Under the pieces are notes generated by a model. That model worked only from the letters and a program-made list of their open reading frames with translations. It made no database searches and was not told the DNA's origin. The position numbers and the translations under genes were made by a program. Below, piece after piece: positions 43,313-54,620 of a stretch of DNA of 64,000 nucleotides. The stretch lies in NCBI GenBank assembly GCA_930367215.1, contig OV884057.1:111935284-111999283 (forward strand), given 5' to 3'. This DNA comes from Pollenia angustigena. Taxonomy: Eukaryota; Arthropoda; Insecta; Diptera; Polleniidae. Each line of letters begins with the position of its first letter. The first letter of the stretch is position 1.

Positions 43313-46195
43313 ATGAAATTCGAGGAGCTAAAAGTTGAACAGCTCAAGAAAGAGTTGGGCAAGTTGGATATGCCTACTGCAGGAAATAAAGCTGAGCTGC
43401 AGAAAAGATTAATCGATGAATTTAAGCGACGCAATATTGACATCGCAGCTTATGAATTTGATGAGAAAGAAGAAATAGAAGTTACTGCCCGTGCAATACC
43501 AAGCAATATGGATCTCAGCACAATGTTTGCTGCTATGATGGAGAAAATGGCAGTAAACTCAAGAAACATGGAAAAAATGGTGAAAGAAAGTTCAGCTGAA
43601 ACCTCTAGAAAAATGGAAGAAAATTCAAAAGCTATCGTAGCAGAAAATTCTAGAAAAATGGAAGAAAATTCTAGAAAAATGGAAGAAAATTCTAAAAATA
43701 TGGAGAAAATGTTAAATAAAAATTCAAGCGCCATCTTAGCCGAAATTCAAGAAAATTCTAGAGTTACAAACGAGAAACTTCAGGCTACTAATGAAAAACT
43801 TGAGAAGCTTCAAGAGATTTCTACTGTTATAAACGAAACAGTAGACGATATGGAAATAGAATTGTCTGATGTAAAAACACAAGTCACTGTTGTAAAAACT
43901 CAAGTCACTGATGTAAAAACACAAGTCACGGTTTTTGATGGAAAACTTCATCATCTGGAAGAAAGAGTAAATAGTCTTCAGTGCCAAGAGGGAGTGGTGC
44001 GAGTTTTTCCAGAAGTCTCGAATAGAATAAGAGCTCCAAGTTTTGACGGCAGCTCACCATTGAATGTGTTTAAGTTTCAGCTTGACACAGTTGCCAACAA
44101 AAATGCATGGAACAATGAAGAAAAAGCCATAGAGCTGATTCTGGCTTTAAAAGGAACTGCAGCTGAAATTCTAGAAAGTGTACCAGTAAGTTGCAGAAAC
44201 AATTATGATGACATTATGGTAGCATTGCAGCGCAAGTATGGTGGTGAACACAGAAAGGAAATATTCAGAATGCAATTACGGGGAAGAGTACAAAAGGCAA
44301 ACGAAACACTACAGGATTTTGCATTAGAGATTGAGCGCTTGGTGGAGCTTACTTATCCAGGTGAAAGTCATCCATTGCTGGATCATTTGAAGATCGATTC
44401 ATTTGTAAACGGTATACGGGATGCTGATGTAAAACTAGCGGTATGTGCATCACAGAAGCCATCATTTGCAGAAACGGTATCATTTGCCCTAGCACAAGAA
44501 ACCGCAAGGATAATTTCAAGGCCACAAACGTATATGGTGCGGAAACTTGATTTTGCTGCTGAAGAAGGAAGAGATATTTTAAAGGAAATGAGAAGCATGA
44601 AGGAGGCAGTTTTGCGAGCTTTGAGCGAGAAACAAGGTAAAAACAAGGCAAAATGCTATAATTGTGGTAAGATTGGCCACATTCAGCGAAACTGCAAAGC
44701 ACCCAAACAACGATCGAGATCTGCTTCGCCGCAAAGGAACAAACGAAGAGCAAGTCAACAATCATCACGGGAGCCACCGCTAAAGCTGAGAAGAGCTAGC
44801 AGTGCAGAGGAAACTGAAGATCTTACGATCAATTTAGTAGTGAAAACGAGTAACAGAAATATTACGACCTGTGGTTACATAAATGGTGAAATCCGCATTT
44901 TGACTATCGACACTGGTGCAGGACATTCCATTATAAGAGCTGATTTGATAAAGGGAGCTGTCGAGTCGCTAAGTGGTGTAAACTTGCGAACAGCTACGGG
45001 AGAGCCTGTTATTGTCTATGGCAAAGCAAGAGTGGAAATAAGAATGGCCGATATGATAGTTTTTGATGAGTTTATTGTGGCTGAAATTATGGACGAGGTC
45101 ATAATTGGAGCAGATTTTATGATTCGTCAAGGCATTAGTCTAGACATGGGACGACAAATTATGAATTGGTATGGTCTAGAAGTACCCTTTAACGTTGGGA
45201 ATGGAAGTGAAGCCCTTGTAAGACAGCTAGTCACTAGTGATCATAAGAAATTGTCCTCCCAAAGAAACGATGAAAAACCTGGGAAAGCGAGCACATATTC
45301 AAGACGGCCCAGTAAACATAAAAGCAAGCACGGTATAGAGTCTAAAAACAAGAAACGCATAAATGAGATTCGCTTATTAGATGTGGAACCCAGCAAAGAC
45401 TGGTCAACGGCGCAGAAAAGTGACCCCTTATTAGCGCAAATTATGATGGCTAAGAAAGAAGGTGAAAGGCCGACTCGTGAAGAAATTAATTTGAATGGTC
45501 CACAACTGAAAGCGTATTGGGCGCAGTGGAGTAGTCTGCGGATGATAAATGGTTGCCTATACCGTACATGGGAAAGTACTGATGGCAAAACAGTTAAAAA
45601 CCTTATTGTAGTACCGTCTTTTAACGTATGTGGAGTTCTGAGGAAATTCCACGAAGGTACTGGTGGTGGGCATCTTAGCGTTACGAAAACCATAAAGAAG
45701 TTAAAAGCAAGCTACTATTGGGTCAGCTGCAAGCAAGCCGTGATTGATTGCGTAATAAAATGCCCACAGTGCGTTGCAGACAGCGGTCTAATTGGAGAAA
45801 GTAGAAGCCCGGTACAGCAGTACAACTTTGGTGAACTATCCGTACCAGCGAATAATAATGACTCTACCCAAGAGCAGGAAAACGAGTTAAGACGAAGGCG
45901 TGTTAATTCATCAAATGACCAGATGAAAGCCAGAAACAATGGAGTGGCAAATTCGGAAGGCTTCAAAGAAGGCCAGCTGGTTTTACTTTTTAATCCGCAA
46001 CGGAAGAAAGGACTATCTCCAAAGCTGCAGACTCATTGGGATGGCCCATATAAAGTAATAAAAAAATTGAATGACGTGGTGTATCGGATCCAGAAATATA
46101 AGAGCCCAAGATCAAAAATGAAAGTGGTACATCTAGAACGACTGGCCAATTATGGAAAAGGAGAATCTGAGCCTATTCGGGACGAACAGGCTTAA
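43313..46195 (+). CDS. Gag-protease-integrase remnant polyprotein (960 aa), in frame
   Basis: Single intact ORF. Residues about 4-38: SAP-type DNA/RNA-binding motif (L-K-K-E-L...G-N-K-A-E-L-Q-K-R-L). About 70-230: coiled coil with E-N-S-R-K-M-E repeats and V-K-T-Q-V-T repeats. About 245-400: retrotransposon Gag. C448, C451, H456, C461: CCHC zinc knuckle. D533-T-G-A: aspartic protease. H780, H787, C817, C820: integrase zinc domain. G911-P-Y: integrase C-terminal GPY/F module. Intact relatives have RT/RNase H between protease and zinc domain, and the DDE integrase core after C820; both are absent, yet the frame is kept. It may package and mature particles but cannot copy or integrate alone. A short out-of-frame upstream ORF (43,246-43,338) overlaps the start. 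Confidence 0.92.
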   Translation: MKFEELKVEQLKKELGKLDMPTAGNKAELQKRLIDEFKRRNIDIAAYEFDEKEEIEVTARAIPSNMDLSTMFAAMMEKMAVNSRNMEKMVKESSAETSRKMEENSKAIVAENSRKMEENSRKMEENSKNMEKMLNKNSSAILAEIQENSRVTNEKLQATNEKLEKLQEISTVINETVDDMEIELSDVKTQVTVVKTQVTDVKTQVTVFDGKLHHLEERVNSLQCQEGVVRVFPEVSNRIRAPSFDGSSPLNVFKFQLDTVANKNAWNNEEKAIELILALKGTAAEILESVPVSCRNNYDDIMVALQRKYGGEHRKEIFRMQLRGRVQKANETLQDFALEIERLVELTYPGESHPLLDHLKIDSFVNGIRDADVKLAVCASQKPSFAETVSFALAQETARIISRPQTYMVRKLDFAAEEGRDILKEMRSMKEAVLRALSEKQGKNKAKCYNCGKIGHIQRNCKAPKQRSRSASPQRNKRRASQQSSREPPLKLRRASSAEETEDLTINLVVKTSNRNITTCGYINGEIRILTIDTGAGHSIIRADLIKGAVESLSGVNLRTATGEPVIVYGKARVEIRMADMIVFDEFIVAEIMDEVIIGADFMIRQGISLDMGRQIMNWYGLEVPFNVGNGSEALVRQLVTSDHKKLSSQRNDEKPGKASTYSRRPSKHKSKHGIESKNKKRINEIRLLDVEPSKDWSTAQKSDPLLAQIMMAKKEGERPTREEINLNGPQLKAYWAQWSSLRMINGCLYRTWESTDGKTVKNLIVVPSFNVCGVLRKFHEGTGGGHLSVTKTIKKLKASYYWVSCKQAVIDCVIKCPQCVADSGLIGESRSPVQQYNFGELSVPANNNDSTQEQENELRRRRVNSSNDQMKARNNGVANSEGFKEGQLVLLFNPQRKKGLSPKLQTHWDGPYKVIKKLNDVVYRIQKYKSPRSKMKVVHLERLANYGKGESEPIRDEQA

Positions 46196-46206
46196 GTGGA
46201 CGGCAG

Positions 46207-46633
46207 TGTTACGAAACTTAAATTATCTAAGAATTATTTATAGTTATAATTATAAGTTATCTTGTAAGTTATAGTTTTATGTTACTTAAAATTGTCATGT
46301 ATAATTTTCAACACAACTGTTATTTTAAAATAATTCCTATATAAATTTCCCAGTAATTTCTAGAAATGGTTATAGAACATAATAAATAGTTTTTACGGGA
46401 AGGTTCAGGAAAAATCTAGAAATCATTATGAAATATAAAAAGGGGTGACTCATGTAAAATTAGTTTAGTCTGTTTTGGAAAACGGTTCTGTTCGTAACTA
46501 ACAATTGTGAACAAAATAAAGTTTGTTAAGTTGAATAAGTGTGTGTATTTATTTTTATTTGCAATTAAAAATACTCAACGGTTTATTATAAAGGGAGTAA
46601 ACCGAACGCGTTTATTAAAGGAAAAACGTAACA
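46207..46633 (+). repeat. 3' LTR
   Basis: 427 bp. Lacks a 13-bp segment present in the 5' LTR near AATTAATTTC and carries an extra segment (GGTTTATTATAAAGGGAG) near its end. Confidence 0.9.
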
Positions 46634-47924
46634 ATATGTAAATTTTTTTTTTTTTTTTAATTTACAAATTAAAATTTTATCGATTTAAACACTGAAATAA
46701 GCAGACAGCACTATTTGAACAAAAATGAAAATGAGCTGCAATGAAAGCTATTTGAGTGAGACTTTAGTTTAAGTTACACGAATTTTTATTAAAACAATTA
46801 GTAAAATTTAAAGAAACACGAAATCACGTTAACAGAACTCGAAATTAAGTTAAAATTTTACACTAACGTTTATTGAAAAGCAATAAATAATTAAACTCTT
46901 TCCACATATTTTTAATTATCATAAAAATAATGATATTCTTGCGAAATAGCAGACTTCAATGCTTTGGAAATGCATCCGTTTGCTTAGTGGAAAAGAACGC
47001 GGGCCATATTGTAAGGGTTTCGCTTCTATTTATATGATCGCTGCACAGTATGGGAAGTTTGGAAATAAAATGGAAATAAATTTTTTTTTTATAAACGGTT
47101 GGTCCGATTGGAATGCAGTTTGAGGTGACAATTAAAAAGTTGAAGTCAAGTTTAAGTCTTGGATTTGAGCTCTATAGACTTAGCAGGAGAGATGCTATAG
47201 GTTCCTAAATTAGGACATCTCGGGTATAACAAAAACTAAAAAGATCCTTAGTTCTTACGTTTAGCTGGATTCTAAAATTAATTTTTTAGTAAAATGCGCT
47301 TGCAGAGTTTTTCACAACTTATAATTGGTCTAGTATTTTGGAAATATACGACTCAATTTTATCATAATTTGTTTGAAATATTTTTTTGTGAATTATCGTG
47401 CTTAATTCCCAATTTTTATTTTGGGTAAAAACACTGAAAGTTATTGTTGATGGGATTTGTATAAAAGCATTAAAAAATGTATTTACGCGTAAAATTTCAT
47501 TAAATAATATTAGCTATCAAAGATTTTATTGTATAAATTAGAATTAATATTGTTTACAAAAACTAATAAAAAAATTGTTTGCAGTTTTTTTTGCAAAATT
47601 TCTACAACAAATTTTAAAATCATATAAGTTTATGAAATCTAGACACAATTTCCAACCCTTTGATGTATAATAATGTCTACTTTGTAATAAAAATTTTTAT
47701 AATTTTATTATATGAATAAAAATTTTTAAAGTAGATAGCACTTTTTTACAAAGAAAAAAACTTGTCTGTTAGATAGCGCAAACAATATTTATAAAAAAAA
47801 ACGTTTTGGGAAAATTTTTTTTCCAAATTTAAATGACAGATGACCCTTCAGTTAGTGAATTCGTTTCTATAAAAAACGCATTTTTAAAAGTTTCAGATAG
47901 CACTATTTGGAAAATAACCCTCGA

Positions 47925-50696
47925 TATATTTAAGGAATATTAATCTATTAAAACTCGAATTTATTTAATTGAGCATATTTTCAGACATTTTAATTTTCAA
48001 ACGATTTTTACTGACCGTTTTGGATGAACCCGGATTTCTCTGGAACGGACCTAACAATTTTTAGCACGATGCCCTCATTTTGTTCCAAAAAATATAGTTT
48101 TTAACCTGAGTTGAATATTTTTTCGATTTTTATTTAAAATATTAAATAAATATTTTCTCTTCCCTTTTTAAGTTTCGAACGTCGGCGCTAAGTTTTTGTT
48201 CTTATTCTTCAAATACCCATTACTTGGTTATTTTGGTTAACCGGTTTTTAAATTTCTTAATTCGACGCTATATGGGCCCACGTGGGTTTCATTAATTAAA
48301 AAATTACTGTAAAAGAACATCGGATGACCATTTTTGCGCCACCTTGTAAATGTCCATTTAAGGATGTAAACAAGAACAGCTGATGGATTTATGTACACCT
48401 AACTAAGCATATATGTAAGTATGTCAGAACTTTTTGTTAACACAATTTTTGTGTACAGGAAGGCTTTTGGGTTATTCCGGTGTAGCCTTAACAGCGAAAA
48501 TAACCTAAGCGAATTTCGTATTTTTTAATAAATGACTTTATTGGCAACACTTGCATCATCTTCTAAAATGTCATGCTTTAAACACATTCAAGACAGCAAG
48601 CTACCGAATACCATGTGTCAAAAATAGAATACATGTGTGTATATGGCAATGATTATTTTCAGGACGACACGGCTACATGGCTGCAGGTTGTTGTCTGTGC
48701 TTATTTTGTCGTTGTAGTCAAATTAAACTAATTTCTATTTTTTTGCCCACTACAAAACAGAAAAAGTGTTGCTAATAAAAAAAATTATTTAAAGAATGAG
48801 TGCTTAAATTTTTTTTTATTTAACAGAAAAGAATCGGCTCGAACCAAGAATATTAACTCGGCTCAACACCAAATTAATATTTATATAATTTCTTAGTATT
48901 CTTGAAAGAAGTTCTATAGGAACATGTTTTTGCGCCAAAGCTTCTAGTTAGGGAGTTTTAGGTCGTAAAATTTGCAAAATACTCTATACATATCTATTTA
49001 GGTAAAAAATGGACCTATAAAATACTGGAATCATTTGAAAAATCTTCAAAATGTGTTTTACATGGCGTTCAAAGGATGCCGATTCTCCATTTAAGAGGTA
49101 ATATTATATATTCATACTCCGTGGCTGCTCTTTTTTTCACAAAATTGGCTCTATCTTTAATTTATGTCGATATTTATTTATTAAACCCTTAGATATTTGC
49201 TAAATAAACTTTTTCTGTATTGCGGGCGTTCGGCCTTGCGGAACACCTAATTAATTAATTATGTACATATTACAATAATTAAATATGTAACAAGCACATA
49301 AATTATTACCACACATATATTTTTTACTCACACTTATAAATAAATTGAGAAATTTTCCAAAATAAAATAACTGAAACCTTTATAGGTATAAAATTCTATA
49401 TGATGGAGTTACTAAAAATATAGTTTATAAAATCATTAAGTATTTTTCCCTAAACATAGTCGTTTGAATTGTATTTCAAGAAAAATTTTTATGAAAATTT
49501 TGCCTCAAAACACATTTAAACCTTATTTAATTTTTTATGAATACGGCAGGTTATGTTTTAATAAATATATTAACAAAATTTTAAGTTTTGTAGAAAATCT
49601 TTCAAGAAATGTTTATTTTTGAAATTCGCTCTTAACGGAATTTTTAAAACATCATGTGAGAGATATTTCGAAGTAGTTTCTAATAATACCAATACTTCTT
49701 TGATCCAGTTTTTACCTAAAATGAAGTTGTTGGGTATCACTTGCGCAGAAGTAAAGTTAAATGTTTGAAAAAACATCACTTTTAAGAAACTTGGCATTAC
49801 TTTTATGTGTCAAAATTTTTTTTACGCAGTGATGCCGTAGCTCTGTTACAAATTTTGGCAATTATTGCTGCAGTTAATTTTCTGAAGCAATAACTTTTGA
49901 CATAAAAGAAATCGTTTAATTTTTCTTTTGTGATGCTTTTTCTTGCATTTATAAGAAAACTGTTGACATCGTTATTGTTATTAACATTTTTATTATTATT
50001 TTATTTATTTTGAAATTCAAACTTTGCAAAGCTGTTGTGCAGTAAAAAAGTATCAGCATCACAACTGCAACTGGTAATTACGCATCAGCAACAACATTTT
50101 GAATCACTGCAGCATTGATAAATAGTTTTCATGCATTTTGACGTACATACCCAAAGTGTTCTGAAACTTTTTTACCACGCTCGTTGACGGAATTTTTTTT
50201 TTATTTTTAATGCAGTTTATATGTATTTTTTTTATTTAATCTGCCGTTAAGATTATATTGTTTATTGCTTCCAAAAACATCAAAATTATAATATTTATTA
50301 TGTATTATAATAAATTCAATTGTTTTTACGTTATAAAATGTATTATAAATAAGTATTTATATATTTACAATCTTAAATTAAGTTTGTATAAAAGTCTGCA
50401 ATTATGCATGTTTTTCATTTTATAAAAGTAAAAAAAGGGATAGTGGCACCACTGAAATATAAACAGACAGTAAAAAAAACAGCTGTTTATATTTTTTCAA
50501 TTGTAGCTGCCGTCTTCAATATAATTCAGTAGCTGACTACACGACTATAATTGCACCCAGCAGCATTTGTAGTCTTGTGTTCGTGTATCCTGCAGTGGTG
50601 AATGTGTTTAATGCATCATGGTCACATAAGTTACCGTTACGATATTATAGCAAGAACAATACTATCGTAAACGACAAATTTCATACAAAATTTATA
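47925..50696. other. Intergenic, AT-rich
   Basis: No gene recognised in 2.7 kb. Short frames (for example 49,570-49,797 minus) have no domain. If the AstCC model holds, this is first-intron sequence. Confidence 0.45.
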
Positions 50697-50923
50697 TCGT
50701 TGGTCTCATGTAGAAAGGCCCTTACTCACATAAATGCAACTTTACAGGAGAAGGCAAAAACATAATAGAAACTGTATGTATCATAATCTAAAATGGCTTC
50801 TTCAATTGCTTGTTAAACTGATATTTTAGTGACTAGGTGTATTTGTGGGAAATGTATTGGAATCACTAAAAAACTCAATTTCAAAAAAAATCGAGTTAGG
50901 ACCTTTCTACATGAGACCGAAGA
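50697..50923. mobile_element. TA-flanked MITE with TCGT/TCTTCGG ends
   Basis: Left TCGTTGGTCTCATGTAGAAA, right mirrored TTTCTACATGAGACCGAAGA, TA on both sides, 227 bp, non-coding. Confidence 0.75.
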
Positions 50924-51152
50924 TATGTAATAAAATAAAAAAAACTCTACTTTAAAATTGGATTTTTGGCGCTTACGTTATTTTCGCGGTTATGGCTCGA
51001 CATATTGTTAGCAATTCTAATTAATGATTTTTTTTATTCATAACGCTTTTTTAACTTTTTATAATTTTTTTAATAGTTCAGTCAGTTCGTTGACACATTT
51101 AAGCAGTTATGATAAAAAAAAGGACTTTTTTAACTTTTGCTTTTTAACTTAC

Positions 51153-51428
51153 TGGATATTCATCGTAGTTCGATTCCAATTGATCACTCGCACTAAATAT
51201 TTCCTCTGGCTGGCCTGCGGATCCGCCAATTCCACTTCCTGACGTAAGTGTGCGCTTATCGAGTGGATATTTAGTGGATGATCCTACTCGGGATAAGCGT
51301 TTATCATACTGATGAGCATTGTGAAGGCCAAACAATGGCAGAATCATTTGAAATATTAAAAGAAACAATAGAAAACCGCCGAAAGATGTATAAGAAGATC
51401 GTTTCGTTAGTTGCATTTGTTCTGACAT
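51153..51428 (-). CDS. Signal-peptide exon, probable first coding exon of AstCC
   Basis: 92 codons from ATG at 51,426-51,428 to a GTAAGT donor at 51,152. Residues about 14-36 form a hydrophobic signal sequence (F-G-G-F-L-L-F-L-L-I-F), followed by a secreted-type region with dibasic sites (Y-D-K-R, L-D-K-R) and an acidic end S-N-Y-D-E-Y-P. It looks like the N-terminus of a neuropeptide precursor and has no further exon nearby. Phase 0 at the donor matches the phase-0 acceptor of the AstCC exon at 20,664 on the same strand, which itself lacks a signal peptide. I infer they are one gene of about 282 codons. Alternative: the first exon of another secreted protein whose 3' exons lie elsewhere. Confidence 0.6.
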
Positions 51429-51519
51429 TTTTTCTGTATTGTTTTTTTGAGGATTTTTTTTAATTTTTATAAACTTTTTTTCTTTGTTAAAAAGTGTAAC
51501 TCTACTGAAACGATTTTGT

Positions 51520-51556
51520 ACTGAATGGGTTGCAGCCGTTGCAGGGTCCTTTTATA
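51520..51556 (-). promoter_or_regulatory. TATA box and initiator
   Basis: On the minus strand TATAAAAGG (TATA at 51,556-51,550) is followed by the insect initiator TCAGTA, whose A would be +1 at 51,522, 34 nt after the first TATA base. This leaves a leader of about 94 nt before the ATG at 51,428. Confidence 0.65.
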
Positions 51557-52802
51557 GTTTGAACTGGCCAAATGTTGGAGTGTCATGGAGGTGGTGATTC
51601 TTTGTTAATAAATGTGTGATGATGTATTTTTAATGTTACATTTCAATAAAAATGTTTGTGTTTATTTAATTCAATGTTTTTTCATATAATAAATCCCTGC
51701 TATTTTTCCTCTTATTTTTGTTTGTTGCTGTTCTTACAAAGAAATGCTTTCTCATTTGATGTTCCTGCCGTTTTTGTTTCGATAGTTTTTTATTCAATCG
51801 TGTGTAATTTTTCGCAAAAAATGGGTTGTAGGAGAAAAATATATGTATGTTGTTGCACAGAAATAAATAAGTAAAATCCAACATTAATGATGTTGTTGTA
51901 ATTATGGCAAAGATTACTTTTTATTAATTTTGTTGTAACAGCATTCCCCACAAATAACCAAAAATAAAGAAGCACTTACGCCCATTATCTGGCCCAGTAC
52001 CAACAACACTAAGCACAACCGGTTTCTTGAATATTTCTATACACTGTATATAAATATATGTAAATATGCGTTTTTTTGGATGCGTGTTTGTTTGTTTGTT
52101 CCCTAAAGACTCTTTTTTAACTATTGAACCGAGGTTCATGATTACCTTGTCCTTAATATTGGATAGAAATATCTGCTAATTTTGGAATGGGCGTGGACAA
52201 TACATATAGATTACTGATTATCTGGAGAATGGTTGAAGTTAAAGTTTCCAAATTCGGAACAAATCGGCTATCAATACAAAACATCTGTCAAAAAGTGGGC
52301 TGGCTGAAAGGCAATACAAATTGCTATAAAGTATGTATCTGGACAAACGGAAATAGTGAATGAATTAAAATTTTGTACAAATAGCTTGGATATTAATAAA
52401 CGACATCCGTCAAAAAGAAGGCGCCATTCGAAATGTGGGTGTATCACCTCCCAAAGATACTAAACAAAATTTCTGTATATCTGAAGAACAGTTCCAGGGA
52501 AAGTATTTAAATTTGTAACAAATAGTTTGATATACTTATATACAAAACATCCGTCAACAAGTGGTCAATACAAACCAATATAGATTCCTGTTTACAAACT
52601 ATGTATCTGCAAAACGGTAATAGAAAAAGTATCTTAATTTTGTACAATTTGCTGCGTTATAAATAGCCGACATCTTTTTAATAAAAAATTCTACTTATTT
52701 TATTTCAATCGGGGGAAGCGAAGCGTGCCGGGTTAAGTTAGTCTTTAATAAAATGAAAAAAAATCTGTAAAATATTTCACTTTATTTATTCTTTGATTTT
52801 AT
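51557..52802. other. Upstream region of the 51-kb gene
   Basis: AT-rich. A short minus-strand stretch at 51,979-52,035 reads K-P-V-V-L-S-V-V-G-T-G-P-D-N-G followed by GTAAGT, possibly an exon of another gene but too short to support. No transposon ends recognised. Confidence 0.4.
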
Positions 52803-53923
52803 CAGGGCTGTGGAGTCGGAGTTGAGATTTTTGAACCGGAGTCGGAGTACCCACAAAAACTCGTGACTCCGAATCGCCGTTATATTTTCCAAAGTAAAAA
52901 TATTTTAAAAGGGTCTGCTTTAAATATTTTGAAGCCAGAAAATAAGGACCAGACTACTTTACATATCGAGCTTTTGCTGCAATAGAGCCATAACTCAAAT
53001 TAACCTTAATGAAAGAAAAGATATGGCGATTAACTCCATCTTATTAGCTTGTAGGCGGCCCTATGTTCCACTGGGAATTAAAGAATTAATACATTAGCTC
53101 AAAAATCTGGTTTTTTGAGTCATGACTCTATTGCCACAAAGGGGCGATATTTAAATAACTATATTAAAGCTCAATGCATCATGTGTAAGAATAAAAATAT
53201 CGATTTGAAATAATTTTCTTGCTATTTTTCCCATTTTAAAGATACTACATTAAAAAAGGGCTTAATCTTTAAGCTCTGCAGAATAATGAGAGCGGGAGAG
53301 TCATATAGCACTAACATTATTATGAAATACACATGTATGTGTTTGCCTATCTTTGCCTTAAAGCAGTGGTGTCAATTATGATTGTGTTGGTGAGATTACT
53401 TTTATCTCTTACATTCAAAGCGGGTGAAATGTGCGGTTGCGAGGCCTATTGTGAGGCCTAATTACTGATCTTTTCTAAAGAAAACAGAAATAAAACAAAA
53501 CAGAAACAAGATAATAAACAAAATTTTGACATCCAACAATGATAGAGCTAACAAAAAAAGTTATCAGCAGGGCTTTTAAGACCACCTGTAATAAATTCGC
53601 CTTGCACAACTATTAATATATTATTTATGTTTAGAGGCCTCAAAACAGGCCTTGCGATATTTCCCGCTGAATGAGAGTGTTTATCAGTAAACAATTATAT
53701 TTTACGCTCGCATAATAAAAGAGCGTAAGCGTACATGTGAATTAATTTCCACAATTGTGTATGGCGCTGACATCCCTGCCTTTAAGCAACATAAAGACCA
53801 GTCTTATATATTTATTTAGCATCAAGATAAGAGTTGGAGTCCTAGTTTTAGTCAAAGTCGGACTTAACAATTTCAACGGATGGAGTGGAGCTAGAACTTT
53901 TTTTTGACGACTCCACAGTCCTA
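52803..53923. mobile_element. hAT-type non-autonomous element
   Basis: 1,121 bp with ends CAGGGCTGTGGAGTCGGAG and mirrored GACTCCACAGTCCTA. Flanks GATTTTAT and GTTTTTAC match 6 of 8, suggesting a decayed 8-bp duplication. The ends carry GGAGTCGGAGT-type repeats. No transposase. Confidence 0.65.
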
Positions 53924-53954
53924 GTTTTTACACTTAAATTTTATAAAATTAACA

Positions 53955-54005
53955 GGTAAGAGTGCTGTATTCGGCTTTGCCGAATCTTATATACCTTTCA
54001 CAACG
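53955..54005. repeat. Dispersed repeat with ATTCGGC hairpin
   Basis: AGTAAGAGTGCT-type sequence with the hairpin ATTCGGCTTTGCCGAAT, then CTTATATACC. The same block is at 58,466-58,515, and an inverted scrap at 33,558-33,580. Confidence 0.6.
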
Positions 54006-54620
54006 ATTCGATATGAACATATTAGGGTATTCATTCGGTTAACCGTCAATCGGTTAATCGATTAATTACTACCCGATTAACTGATCGGTTAATTTCAAAT
54101 TGGCTTTTTTCGATTAACGATTAAACCGGTTAATTTCAGTCGATTAACCGATTAACCGATGTAACAAAAATTTCAAATTTTGTAGTATAATAACATATTT
54201 GTTTGTGTTTTTAATTATTTGTTTCGTCTCATATACAAAATGTATGTGTTTAGCAAATATTTTTTATACCAACAAAGAATGTGTTCAGTGACCTTCATTT
54301 TAACCCATTTTCCGCCGATCGGTGACTAAAATTACAATGTTTTTCAATTTTTTTTTATCTTCATCATTGATCAGCAGGAATGTGGCGAAAAATGGATTAA
54401 ATGTTTGATTGTAAACACCATTTTTTTTTTGTTTCACGTTTCTCATACATATCTTCTCATATCAGTCTTTTAGCAGGATTAACAGAAAAGAAAAAGAAAA
54501 GGACTGAGAAATTAGATCTACGATAAGTAAAATAATTTTTTCCAAGTCAAGTTTTGTCAAAACTAAAGAAAAGATTCGCTGTAATTCTAAACATTTAAAC
54601 CAAATTACTTTTCTAAAATA

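Larger units (their letters stand above)
42770..46633 (+). mobile_element. Gypsy-type LTR retrotransposon, deletion derivative
   Basis: 5' LTR 42,770-43,182 and 3' LTR 46,207-46,633, TGTTACG...GTAACA, flanked by ATAT. The first 300+ bp of the LTRs differ by about three substitutions; the 3' ends differ by small indels. A primer-binding site TGGTGTCAGAAGTG begins 2 nt after the 5' LTR; from memory this type pairs with a leucine tRNA. Only one ORF, missing RT, RNase H and the integrase core. The stop lies 11 nt before the 3' LTR and the expected purine tract is poor. Confidence 0.92.
42651..47924. mobile_element. TA-flanked non-autonomous element hosting the Gypsy insertion
   Basis: Left TCGAGGGTCAAATAGTGCTATC (in two parts) and right mirrored GATAGCACTATTTGG...ACCCTCGA, with TA on both sides. 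Without the LTR element it is about 1.4 kb. More CAGCACTATTTG-like subterminal copies lie near 46,717. It also holds a family B scrap at 47,395-47,455. Superfamily inferred from the TA target only. Confidence 0.5.

Noticed and set aside
43450..45966. Several minus-strand ORFs opposite the Gag ORF
   Set aside because: Antisense shadows of the 960-codon ORF and its repeats.
51979..52035. Possible small exon reading V-V-L-S-V-V-G-T-G-P-D-N-G
   Set aside because: Has a GTAAGT donor and an AG acceptor, but is too short to identify and has no partner exon.
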